Source: Bromus sterilis
Taxonomy: Eukaryota > Streptophyta > Magnoliopsida > Poales > Poaceae
Direction of reading: 5' to 3'
DNA: 64,000 nt
Assembly: GCA_950022295.1 (NCBI GenBank)
Contig: OX465597.1
Location: 181,224,516 to 181,288,515 of the forward strand
The notes beneath the pieces are model-generated. The model saw nothing but the letters and a program-made list of their open reading frames with translations. It was not told where the DNA came from and did no database searches. Below, piece after piece: positions 13,001-23,383 of this stretch (its first letter is position 1; each line of letters opens with the position of its first letter). The position numbers and the translations under genes were made by a program.

Positions 13001-13529
13001 TTCCAAGGGAAAAGTGCCTTTCTATGAAGAAGTACTTCCTCAGAACTCGCTTGGTGGCAATATTCGTCAGCCTCAGTCTTGCACCACTCATGAGGAACAC
13101 ACCCATGCCTCAACTGAGGAAACCACTTAAGCTCACCTGATGACTGATCGTGAGATCCTCATCAGTCTGCATCAGAAGGTGGATCACAATCATGACTGGA
13201 CAAAGCGTCAGATCGGTGACATTCTCAGCTATATGGCGCAGATGCATACCACTCAGAAGATTGTTCATCAGTATGCTCATCATGCATATCAGCGACTTGA
13301 TGCTCTTTTGACTGAAGTCATCACTCCTGAAGATCTCGCCAAGCTTGGCCTCAAACAACCTCAACTTCCTGAGATTCAGCCTCCTCGTCAGTTCACCAAG
13401 AGCAAGAGACCACCTCTGGCGATGGACTCCTTTTCTTCAGCTCAAGAATTCTCTCCTAAAGAAGTTGAAGACACTGCGGCTTGTCCTCACACTGCAACGG
13501 CGTGCGTTCGACCTAATGCTCAACCCTAA
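10032..13529 (+). pseudogene. Extra (env-position) ORF of SIRE copia element, broken
   Basis: A long ORF of about 1,165 codons lies between pol and the 3' LTR, the position of the env-like or additional ORF of sireviruses. I chose ATG 10032 (MSAEESYGSHS) as the likely start. The phase changes twice (near 10140 and near 10735), and stops at 11997-11999 and 13128-13130 break the remaining frame, which otherwise runs from about 10740 to 13529. The middle (about 11220-12000) is Pro/Ser/Thr/Asp-rich and probably disordered. The part at 12150-12990 is a conserved-looking globular domain (FWTATQKNYYASVLYMAQ, then WVLEWMTQDQHY) resembling the 'putative plant transposon protein' domain found in plant TE ORFs. 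I see no clear signal peptide or transmembrane helix, so env homology is not supported. Function unknown. Confidence 0.7.
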
Positions 13530-14004
13530 GGCACTACTTTTGGGACGTTAGCTATAGTCTCTCCTTTTTGTCCATTTAATGACAAAGGGGGAGACATTTA
13601 GTAGTCTTCAAGCTGGTTTTCATGGGGTTCCTCAGTTAAAACTCTCATTCTTAAAAAATTTTGTAATGAGTTGTATACTGAGATTTTGTGTGGTTTCTGA
13701 TACTCTTAAAGTTACCTCATGATATTCTTCAAGTCTATCTATTACTCATGATATACCTCAGCAACCACTTTACTCAGTGTTCTTATTGACTTCTCAGTTA
13801 TTTCATATGATGCACTGTTTCAAATAATCCGTGATATAGGGGGAGCTCCTCATGTTTTCAAAAACATGCATATCCTCAAGGGGACCATCTCTATATCCGG
13901 AAACAATGAATTGTTTTCTTCAAGTTTTTAGTTCCTCAAAATTACTTATTTTATCCCGTTCAAGCTTTAACCTTATGTCATCAAATCACCAAAAAGGGGG
14001 TGAT
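13530..14004 (+). other. 3' non-coding region with multiplied purine tracts and PPT
   Basis: Purine tracts with a GGGGG core occur at 13582-13594 (ACAAAGGGGGAGA), 13836-13845, and weakly at 13878-13884. The one abutting the LTR is 13991-14003 (AAAAAGGGGGTGA). The last primes plus-strand synthesis. Extra copies upstream are a recorded hallmark of sireviruses. No coding frame. Confidence 0.75.
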
Positions 14005-15421
14005 TGTAAGTGCATCTAGTGCCCTCTTTGAGGTTTTGGAGTATTTGATGACAAAACGGTTAAGGGACTGATGTGTTTGTGAGTATACACAGGAGAACAG
14101 TCCCTGAGGATGAGGTTAACCACCGTTGTCGACCCCTCAAAATGTTGAGGAACATGGGAGAAATCAGTGTGTTTCCTGAAGACTCAAGTTGTGCGAAATC
14201 CTAAGGAATCAGGATCCTGAAGCGTTCGGCTGAAGCTGAAGTTGTACCAGATCCTGAGGACGTTCGCGCTGAAGACGAAGTTGAAGCGTAGTATTCGCTA
14301 AGACTTTTTATACTTCTTGAGTCATAGGAAAACACCGCACTGTTGGAGGGGTTGAGGAAAATGAGTTATGTATTTCTGAGGAAGTGCTCAATTAGAAATC
14401 CTGAAGAAAACCCAGAGAAATCTCCTGCAGTAGAAGTTCAATTCCTCGGGTGTCTGAGACCATGTTCTTCAGGACACTGAGGAGTTTGTCTTCGGCAGAG
14501 GAGTCAGGAAACTGCCAGTGCAGTTCGCCTGAAGAATGAGAGAGAGAGATTCTGATCGTGCCACATGTAACGTGGAGAGTGCTGGTACCGATCCAGCCAA
14601 CGGTCCGACGGGTGGGCATGGAAGTAATTTCATGCATGGGCATTTATGTTCTTTCACCTGGGTTTGCTCCGCGGCTATAAATAGCCACCCCAGCCCCATT
14701 TGTGCGTTGGGTGCTCCGAGAGAAAAACTGACACTTGTCATCTGGGAGAAACCCACCTCTTGAAGAAACTGAAGAACCTAAGTGAGGAAAACAACCAGCC
14801 TGAGTAGTTGAGCATTTCTGAGGAAGTCAGTTCGAGTGATCCGAAACTTTTTACTCTTGAAGACTGTGATCTTCCAGCCGGTGTAGAAGTCATCAGTCTG
14901 AGGAAGTCAAGATGCAATTGTGACTTCCCTGAGTGACTGAGTCTGTGAAGGTTTAGGGAGTCTAGCTTGAATACTCACCTGAGTTATTGGACGGAGTCTG
15001 AGGACTTTAGTTCAAGGAGAATAAGGTGAAGACTATGTCTTCTGAGTTCAATCTCAGCCTCTCCATCCAGATGTAGAGTTGTCACAGCAACTCGAACTGG
15101 TTCATCAATTCTATGTCTTCAGTGCCCTGGTGCTATTTCTTCAACCTCGGCCTTTACGTTTATGCACTGTTGACTTATCCTGATGCCTCTCCTTATGAGA
15201 TTACGCTTCTCTGATTCCTCAGTTCTTGCATTAGTTTTAATTTTGCTATGCAATATGTTGTTTTACACTCATGCCTACGTTTTAGTATTGGATCTGTTTG
15301 TCCTCGAGTTTTAGTTTCCTCAATTTCGTATTTCCTCAGTCTTGAGGAAATCGAAATTCCTCAAGATATTTGAAAATCTCTCATTCACCCCCCCCCCTTC
15401 GATCGATATACCGCACTTTCA
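14005..15421 (+). repeat. 3' LTR of SIRE copia element
   Basis: 1,417 bp, TGTAAGTG...CACTTTCA, colinear with 1854-3265. It has a TATA box at 14676-14683 and a C-run near 15388-15398 that is longer than in the 5' LTR. It is followed by the TSD TCGCC at 15422-15426. Confidence 0.95.
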
Positions 15422-18073
15422 TCGCCCGCTTAATCTAGCGACGATAAAGAACAAGTACCCACTTCCTAGGATCAATGATCTTTATAATCAACTTGCTGGA
15501 TCCTCTGTCTTCTCCAAAATGGATTTGAGATTAGGCTATCATCAAATCAAAAGCAGAAATGAGGACATTCCAAGATGGCTTTCACTACTCGATATGCTCT
15601 TTACGAGTTCACCGTCTTGTCCTTCGGTTTAACCAATGCCCCGGCCACTTTCTCGCGCATGATGAATTCAATCTTCATGTACTTGGATAAATTTGTTGTA
15701 GTTTATCTTGATGACATTCTCATCTACTCGAAGAATGAAGAAAAACATGTCAAACATCTTACGCTGGTATTGATGAAACTTCGAGAGCATCGCCTTTATG
15801 CCAAGTTCTCTAAGTGCGAATTCTGGCTACCAGAAGTGACCTATTTCGGCCACGTGATTTCTTCCAAAGGCATTGCTGTTAATCTCGAGAGAGTTCAGGC
15901 CATCCTTGATTGGACTCAACCTGAATTAGTTAAGCAAGTTAGGAGGTTTCTTGGCTTAGCAATCTATTTTCGCCGCTTCGTTGAGAACTTCTCCAAAGTT
16001 GCAAAGCCTCTAACTGAACTCCTCAAGAAAGATAAGAAATTTGAATGGACCCCAAGTGCGAGGAAAGCTTTCAAGGGATGAAAATAAGATTGACTTATGC
16101 ACCCATACATGCTCCTCCAGAGACCAAAAAGTATTTCGAGATCTATTGTTACGCTTCACGGAAAGGGTTAGGGTTCATACTTATGCAAGATCGCCATGTG
16201 GTAGCATACGCTTCACGCCAGTTGCGTCCACATGAAGAGAACTACCCTACCCATGATCTTGAACTCCCTGTCGTAGTTCATGCCTTGAAGACTTGGCGAC
16301 ATTACCTCCTTGGTAATCGTTGTGAGATATATTCCGACCACCAAAGCCTCAAATACATATTCACTCTGCTAGATCTTAATCTCAGGCAGAGACGCTGGAT
16401 AGAGTTGATAAAAGATTATGACTTAGGAATTTTTTACAGCCTAGGCAAAGCCAATGTCATGGGTGATGCAATAAGTCATAAGTCGTATTGTAACAACCTC
16501 ATGTTACAATAGTATCAACCACTTATTCAAGAGGAATTTCGAAAGCTTAATCTCGAGATTGTTCCTCGTGGATTCCTGTTCAACTTTGTGTCAAAACCAA
16601 CTCTTGAGGATCAAATCATAGTTGCCCAAAGGCGTGCACGAGGTGTTCGCCGGATCAAGGAGAACATTTCTAGCAGAGTTGCTAAATGTTTCTCCACAGA
16701 TAGAAAAGGAACGGTATTCTTTGAAAATCGTTTGGTAGTACCTAAGAATAGGGATCTAAGGCAACTCATCCTTAAGGAATCCCATTGACACTCCCCTCTC
16801 GATTCATCCCGGTAGCACAAAGATGTATCGAGATCTACGCCAGAGATTTTGGTGGACTAGGATGAAGGGAGACATTGCTCAATATGTGGCTTAAGGTGAT
16901 GTTTGTCGTCGCATTAAGGCAGAACACCAAAGATCTGCTGACACTCTTCAACCATTGCCTATTCTCGAGTGGAAATGGGACAAAGTCAGTATGGATTTCA
17001 TCACTGGCTTTCAAAAAACCTAGAAAGGAAATGATGCCATCTTCGTTGTCATTGATAGGTTTTCCAAAGTTGCTCACTTCCTTCCCGTTCGGGAGTCTAT
17101 AACTGCTAGCCAGTTAGCAGACTTGTATGTCTCTAGGATTGTATCTCTTCATGGTGTTCCTTAGGAAATCAATTCCAATCGTGGTAGCCTTTTCACCTCT
17201 AGATTCTGGGAAAGTTTTAAGAATGCTATGGGAACTCATCTCTTCTTTAGTACAGCTTTCCATCCCCGGTCTAGCGGTCAAGTTGAAAGGGTTAAAAAAT
17301 TCTCGAAGACATGCTCAGAGCTTGTGTTATCTCTTTCAGAAAGAATTAGGAGAAATCTCTTCCATTTGCCAAATTTTCTTATAACAATAGTTTCCAATCT
17401 AGTCTGAACATGGCTCCTTTTGAATTCCTCTATGGACGAAGATGTCGAACACCCCTAAACTGGTCAGAAACCGGTGATAGACAATTCTTTGGACTGGATA
17501 TGATCAAGGAAGCAGAAGAGCAAGTTCGCATTGTTCATGATCAATAGAAAGCATCCCATTCTCGTCAGAAAATCTACTATGATCGTCATCAGAGGCAAGA
17601 AATCTACAATCTGGATGACAAGGCTTACCTTTAGGTTACTCCTCTGAATGGAACCCAACGCTTCGGTATGAAAGGCAAGTTGGCCCCACGTTACATTGGA
17701 CCTTTACGCATTCTTGCTAAATGTGGATAAGTTGCCTGCCAACTTGAACTACCCCCGCACCTTTCCCGAGTACATGATGTATTCCACGTGTCACAACTCG
17801 GGCGTTGCTTTAAGGACCCCATCCACGAAGTCGACCATGAATCGCTTGATCTCCAAGATGACCTTTCTTATCGAGAATACCCCATTCGTATTCTTGATTC
17901 AACAGAGTGTGTCACTCGTCGTCAGAAAATCAAGTTTCTGAAGGTGCAATGGTCACACCACTCCGAGACAGAAGCCACATGGGAGAGAGAAGACCGTCTC
18001 CGTCTCGAGTACCCCACCTTCCTCTCGATGACTTCTGAATATCGGGACGAGATTCTTTTGAGTGGGGGCGAGT
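15422..18073 (+). pseudogene. pol: Element A pol remainder: RT, RNase H, integrase, chromodomain (heavily decayed)
   Basis: Continues from 1853. RT: DLYNQLAGSSVFSKMDLRLG and the catalytic block FVVVYLDDILIYS (about 15690-15730). RNase H: EIYCYASRKGLGF (about 16138-16176), where element B keeps the usual CDAS. The zinc-binding and core regions of integrase are recognisable between about 16760 and 17440 but are shredded by stops and indels. The C-terminus (about 17790-18070) has a chromodomain with IRILDSTECVTRRQKIKF and KVQWSHHSETEATWERED. Against B I see a 1-bp deletion near 15570, a phase change before 16081, a TAG at 16510-16512, a 1-bp insertion near 16785 and further stops at about 16893 and 17162. 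Chromodomains of this class are thought to direct integration to marked chromatin. Confidence 0.88.
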
Positions 18074-21027
18074 TGTCACAACCCCAGTTTAGGTATGTGC
18101 TAGGATTCAAGTGCTTCATTGCATCATGTAAAATTTTCAAAATAATTGAAAAGGGAGAAGGAAAACCCTCCCAAACAAATTTTTTGAAACGGCCACTTTA
18201 AAAGTTGGTCCAAAAACTCCTCTGGTATTTTTGGAAAGTCCTAAAAATAAGTGAGATCACATATAAAGTGGAGTGGGTCCCACGCAATGCTCACTGATTT
18301 TTCAAAAAAGTCCAGACGTGCTTTGGAATTAAATAAAACCCCTATTTGCATTTCACTTCAAATATTGTGAATTTCAAAAATTCTCAAATCTTGGGAGTGG
18401 CTACCTATATGCCATTTAAGTCCAAATTAAAGTTTTGGAGATTTTATAAAATGCCTTAGTATTTTAACTTAAGTAAAACAAAAGACAGAAATATTTAAAA
18501 CATAAACAAAACAGAAAGAAAAGGGAGAGGAAAGAGGCCCAGCTCACCTGGCCACTTACCTGGACAGCCCAGCCCAGCCTAGCATCCCCTTGTCGTCTTC
18601 CTCAAGCTGCTCGGTGTTGAGCATACCGAGCAAGCCGACGATGCCCTGGCCAGCTGTAGTCTCCCCTCGACCCGAGAACGTGCCATGGACAAGGCCTCGA
18701 CCCCGCGAGTCTATCCCCACACCTCCTCACCAGTTTCCATCTCCCCCTCGACATATTTTGTCGCCGCCCGAGATCTTGCCGGAGCGCGCCACCGTGGTCG
18801 GGTGGCCTACGGCCAGCCCTCGCCGCCCCGAGTTTTCCAGGAGGTCCCCGTCGTCGACCTTCACATCCCCGCTGAAGGAGCCGAGCGCTGTCGCCCTGAG
18901 AGAGGACGCCCGTGTCACCAACCCCCACCAAGGCCGCCAATATCCTCGCCGGAATTCTTTCCGTCCCGGCCCCCTCCGCTCTTGCCGTAGGCTTCTTCGT
19001 GCTCAGGGTGAGCAGCTGCCTCGAACCCCCCTTCCACGCTCCTCCCCGTGTCCCCAATTGCTGTCTTCCTCTCGGCCGAGCGCCGCCGCCGCAAAGCTCG
19101 TCGCCGGCCACCCCCTGGCCGCCCTCTTGCTTCTAGCCGACACACGTGAGTGAGGGCTTGCATTTGGTGCATTTGGCGCACCAAACGGTGGCCTGAGCCG
19201 CCGCCCGTGCGGGCTCCGCCGTGGCTTGTGACCATCGGCGTTGAGCCGCCAGCGAGCGCCGACGTGGTCGTGCTTATTAGCACTAATCCTCCCAAGCCCA
19301 GTCACAGACAGGTGGGGCCAGGCCCTTAATCACCCTGGTTAATTTAATTTAAACATGGAGATTAACCCCTGGGCCACTGACTAGTGGACCCCGTTGGTCA
19401 GCCCACCCCCCCCCCCCCCACGTCATCCTGACGCAAGCATGACGCAGTAAATATTTTATCCAGTATAAAAATAAACAGGAAAATTTAGAAAATGCTGCAA
19501 ACTTCAAAAATTCATAGAAAATTAACCCTAACTCCAAATTGAGCATATAATATATAGAAAATTAAAAATGAAAGGATTCTGAATATCCACTTTGTTTCAA
19601 TGTTTAACCATCTTAAAATGGGTGAACAGTGGCAAATGTGCATATGATCCTTTTTGAATTCAAATTTGGAGTTGAATTTTGCAAACTCTTTGCAATGCAC
19701 TTCATTTTAATAGAATCCTCAAAGCATCAGCACCCTTACACCATGTTATAACTTGATCATGTGCTTGAGCATTGTACATTATTTTGATTTCTTTGTTTGT
19801 GTTGTTTGCTATCGGATAGAGGTGGAGCCAGAACCCGAGATCACCCAGGCAGTTGAAGACACCCAGTACGACCCTCGTCAGCAAGGCAAGCAAACAACCA
19901 TTGATCATGTCGATAGAAACCCATTTCCCTCTCTTTATCGCTTATGCATGTTTAGGATGTTACCATGATGCGTTTCTATCATTTTGTCATAATAGTAAGC
20001 AAACCACAATACTAGAAGATTTAGGAGTTGATTGTTGATCATGTGGCCCCTGCAATTGTTACAACTTATTGCATGCTTAGAGTGACACAATGTTGATATT
20101 GTTATGTGAGTCGGGATGGTAGTGATCATGATGATGATGGTGGAATTGTGTTGGTGAACTTGACCTAAACAAGGTGAACGACGATAGGTTGTGTAGGAGT
20201 ACACAGTGGGTTGTCTCGTTGAACACCGCCTTAAGCCCGAGTTCTTGTGTGGTAATCCAAGACAAAGAGTACTACCACATGTTGGGCACATGGACCCCCG
20301 CTCAACCTACTAACTCACCCCTTCTCCGTTCAATGTGTCGCAGTAGTTCGGAGTTCTGGTAGGTCTGTGGCATGGTCTGCGAAGTGGAAGAACGGCTATT
20401 CAGACCGGCTTGGGACCCTGCACATATCTTCTGGGACCGCATCGGTAACCCGGTCGGGTTCACGATTGTGGAATCCAACCCAGATATGCGTCTCCATTAC
20501 CGAGGAAATTATCCTCGCCGACACCCGCTTAAAGTGTGACGAGAATTTTTTGATAACTGGTTGTTTCATGTGTGTAGCAGTACACCCATGCAGGGGTTTT
20601 TTTCTTGTGGGAAGTCGAGGAATGATCCATAGTGGTGTATTGATTGGTAGACTTGGATAGTTGGACTCGAGTACGCTTCTTACCGCATTCTGGTATTCGT
20701 AGTACAGGACTAGCCAAGTCAAAGCTGGCACTTCTGCATTACAACCCCACCTCCCTTTGCCTTGATACTTGAGCAGGAGTAGTATAGTTCTGATGTAAGT
20801 CTTGTTGAGTACGACTTTGTACTCACGTTTTCTTATTTATGTTTTTAGATGAAATACTAACCCCGATGGTGGCTTCTTCCTGGAGCTCGACGATTGACTA
20901 AGTTAGTGTAGTCCCAGACAGACGTCTGGTCCCTTGTGGAAGGGCTTGTATGATAAATAAGGCTTCTCTAAGCCATTTTTTAAACTTGTCTGTACTCAGA
21001 CCTATGTTACTTCCATTGCTTGTATGA

Positions 21028-21038
21028 ATGTTGGATCA
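21028..21038. repeat. TSD of the LINE insertion
   Basis: ATGTTGGATCA at 21028-21038 is repeated at 21758-21768, directly after the poly-A. In B the same LTR position reads through without the insertion. Confidence 0.92.
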
Positions 21039-21757
21039 AGCTGCTGGGTTTGGTTGGCTCCTGGTTTGGCTTGGAAAGCATGGATACACCGCAATAGGTT
21101 TCTATACAGTTATGCACTCCAACATCCAGAATGACAAATATTGCATCAAGGTGTGGAAAAGTAAACGTACAATGAAGATCAAGGTCTTTGGTTGGATGCT
21201 ACTATTTGATAGACTGAACACTAAAGATCTCTTGGTTAGAAGGCATTGGAGATCTACTGCAGAAAACAATGCTCTTCCCTTCCCAGATTTATGAGGACAG
21301 ATTGCATTTGTTCTTCACTTGTAATTTCAGCACAAGAGTGTGGAACTATCTGCAGATTGGATGGCTGGCAACTGGAAATCTCTTTGATTGTCTCCAACAT
21401 GCTAGCTACTCCTTTGGTCACCCCTTCTTCATGGAAGTTATGCTCACTGCTGCTTGGGGTATCTGGCTAGTCAGGAATGGGAAGATCTTCATGAATGAAA
21501 GAGTTGCTTTTCATACCTGGAGAAGGCACTTTGTGCATGACATCACCCTTCTTTCACATAGATTTCAGGGAGATACTAGATCCCAGTTACTAGCTTGGAT
21601 TAATAGATTCCACTAGGTAAAGTAGATAAGTAGACCCTCTGTAATTATCCACGTACTACTTTGAGAAGTGAGGTTCTCCCCCCCCCTCCTATATTGTTTT
21701 ACTTCGCAATAAAATGTTGTGGAGCTCATGCTTCGCAGTCCTCAAATTCAAAAAAAA
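21039..21757 (+). mobile_element. 5'-truncated LINE (RVT zinc-binding and C-terminal tail)
   Basis: A 719-bp insertion in the LTR of A, ending in a short A-run (21750-21758) and flanked by an 11-12-bp direct repeat, the marks of target-primed reverse transcription. Two overlapping frames (21028-21294 and 21269-21616, different phases) encode the zf-RVT region of a plant L1-type ORF2. The first has KVWKSKRTMKIKVFGWML. The second has EDRLHLFFTCNFSTRVWNYL, followed by AAWGIWLVRNGKIF and the tail. The first Cys/His ligands and the RT are missing because of 5' truncation, and a frameshift near 21280 separates the two frames. It cannot move on its own. The family is not identified. Confidence 0.87.
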
Positions 21758-22357
21758 ATGTTGGATCACAGTTATGTGATCTCTTTGTGTACTCTATATG
21801 TAAGTCAATAAATATGTATACTTTGTAGAGTTCATCTGATGAATACCAGCTGTTTACACTGGACATGTATGCCGCGTGTATGATTATAACGTGCATGTCT
21901 TAGTGTGGGGTTCGATAGCTTGGTTGTGCTCTCGCTGGCGGTCTTCATATACCAAGTGTCCCTTAGATGTGCGCATCTTGGGGCATCACGATGCTATTTC
22001 TCGTGACTCTGTCACGTGGCACACTTTATTGTATGATTGAGCCCGCCCGAGACCCCGACTAAGTGATCGGGCTGGAGTATGTTTAGGTAAGTGTTATAAT
22101 TCAACCGATAATATGGTTGAGGTGACTTGGCTATGAGTATGGGATTTCACCACCCATAATCATTTAGACTTGTGAGCGGACGATGAGGACCCATCTCAGT
22201 TGATCATCCGGGCCTGGATGGGATGCCCCTCACGTTCGAGCTTTCCGAGTGTGTCTTGTACTTGGCCTTGTATGCTTAGATAAGTAGGTATGGATCTTGG
22301 CTCTCCATATGATTGAGTTGTGGCAGGAATTACATATGCATATTCCGGATCCCGACA

Positions 22358-23383
22358 GGAGAACACAATGTTGGTATTGTGAGAGATTATCCTATTATCC
22401 TAACGTCGTTATATCTAGAATACTAGAAAAACAGGAAGTAAAATTGTAAATCATACATGTTCTGGACCCCCTTAATTGAAAATTAAAGTTCATAAGCTTC
22501 TACTTTATATTTTACAAGTTTTGCGTGGCTAATATGGGTTTAGATAGAGAATCGCTTTCTATCCTGCGAAAAACATGCCACAACACCAATCCCGCAATTG
22601 TATCTATTAAACCCCTGTCAGGGCCCTCCTTTGGAAACGTCTTTGCATCGCTAATGTTAGAGAGATATACACCCCCCAACCACTTATATGGTACAAGCCA
22701 TATGTCAAGCGTGGAACTAGTCTCGAGTAAATGCGTAAGGTCGATCGGGGACGCTTCATCAAGACATTGCCGCAACGCTAAACGAGTACACGTGGGAGGG
22801 TAACAATTGAAGAATTGATGCCCACATCCTAGATGTGTCCTACCCATACAATACATCTTCGCATAGCCTTGCTCTTATACCACTATTGGGGAACGGGGCA
22901 GAAAACAATAATATTTTCACCTACTACTCTCGAACCCAAGATCTATGTTATGTTGATGTTGTAACGGAGGGAATCAATGTTCATACCTTTGCAGACCGAA
23001 AGAGGGAAACGTTCTACGAACGTGGTTGGCATAGACTGTGATCCTACGACCTCCGTGTCGTGTAGAAGACCTCCAGCAATGAAATAGCACCACAATTGTA
23101 GTGCCTCGCGGGATAACACACGTACAGTGCAAGGAATCAGTGTTCATATCTTTGAATACCTAAAGAGGGAAACGTAATACGAACGTGGTTGGCGTAGACT
23201 CTGATCCTACGACCTCCATGTCGTGTCGAAGACCTCCGGCGATAAAGTTGCACCACAAGTGTAGTTCATCGCGGGATTATAGATGTACGGTGCAACTGAA
23301 GTTCCCTTTGGGCTTCAAACCAAGCAAGCAGCGGAAAGAAGACGATTCGGATCCCGGCTACGGCAGTGCGACAGCGTGCGTAG
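22358..23383 (-). mobile_element. Degenerate antisense copia-type LTR and leader fragment (Angela/BARE-like)
   Basis: At 22871-22882 GCTCTTATACCA is the reverse complement of a tRNA-iMet PBS with one change. It is followed at 22884 by TATTGGGGAACG, a decayed form of the antisense end (TGTTGGGGAACG) typical of Angela/BARE LTRs. The LTR piece runs to about 23383, where E begins abruptly. Two imperfect direct copies of a 160-bp unit (about 22971-23133 and 23134-23299) lie inside it. 22358-22870 would be internal leader on the minus strand; a minus frame at 22512-22856 has no recognised domain. I see nothing certain in 22358-22511. Confidence 0.55.
22971..23299. repeat. Imperfect tandem duplication inside LTR fragment
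   Basis: Unit 1 (about 22971-23133) and unit 2 (about 23134-23299) share GAATCA.TGTTCATA, then AGAGGGAAACG, GAACGTGGTTGGC and GATCCTACGACCTCC in the same order and spacing. Identity is roughly 80-85% by eye. Confidence 0.75.

Larger units (their letters stand above)
1854..15421 (+). mobile_element. Complete Ty1/copia element, SIRE (Maximus-like) lineage, 13.6 kb
   Basis: Order: 5' LTR, tRNA-iMet PBS, gag, protease, integrase, RT, RNase H, a long extra ORF, purine tracts, 3' LTR. Integrase before RT is the copia order. The extra ORF after pol, the large size and the multiplied purine tracts before the 3' LTR are known traits of sireviruses. The LTR start TGTAAGTGCATCTAGTGCC reminds me of wheat Maximus, but that family name is from memory. 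In about 405 bp of the LTR starts I counted 21 mismatches (about 5%), roughly 2 million years at 1.3e-8 per site per year. Every coding part carries stops, so the copy is dead. Confidence 0.93.
890..22357 (+). mobile_element. Element A: decayed Ty3/gypsy chromovirus (Tekay/Del-like), 5'-truncated, host of copia and LINE insertions
   Basis: Gag CCHC, protease, RT, RNase H, integrase and chromodomain remnants occur in gypsy order in two blocks (890-1853 and 15427-18073), separated by the copia element. A 3' LTR follows at 18074-22357. Removing the copia element plus one TSD copy restores colinearity with element B at the nucleotide level. The 5' LTR and most of gag are missing at the left, where X begins. 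The chromodomain and long LTRs are why I place it in the Tekay/Del chromoviruses; this lineage call is inference. Confidence 0.85.
18074..22357 (+). repeat. 3' LTR of element A (with LINE insertion)
   Basis: Starts TGTCACAACCCC after the purine tract GAGTGGGGGCGAGT and ends GGATCCCGACA at 22357. It is diverged but colinear with the LTRs of B, notably in the last 450 bp (GTGGGGTTCGATAGCTT onward). It contains a GC-rich block (about 18540-19250), a donor-like GGTGAGC at 19007, an acceptor-like TAG ending at 19819, and the LINE at 21039-21757. Long frames in the GC-rich block (18590-19153 plus, 18602-19111 minus) are not conserved in B and I do not call them genes. Confidence 0.85.

Noticed and set aside
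10032..13529. Calling the SIRE extra ORF an envelope gene
   Set aside because: Position fits, but no signal peptide, fusion-like or transmembrane segment is visible, so I left its function open.
15361..15632. ORF 15342-15632 starting in the copia 3' LTR and running into the RT of A
   Set aside because: It crosses the 3' LTR end and TSD; only the part after 15426 is real RT sequence of A.
18590..19153. 187-codon plus-strand frame and an overlapping 169-codon minus frame in the LTR of A
   Set aside because: They lie in a GC-rich LTR block; the translations are Pro/Ser/Arg-rich and not conserved in the matching blocks of B or E. Long frames are expected by chance at this GC content.
22512..22856. 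Minus-strand 114-codon ORF as a gag start
   Set aside because: It lies just inside an antisense PBS, so a leader or gag is possible, but I recognise no gag motif.
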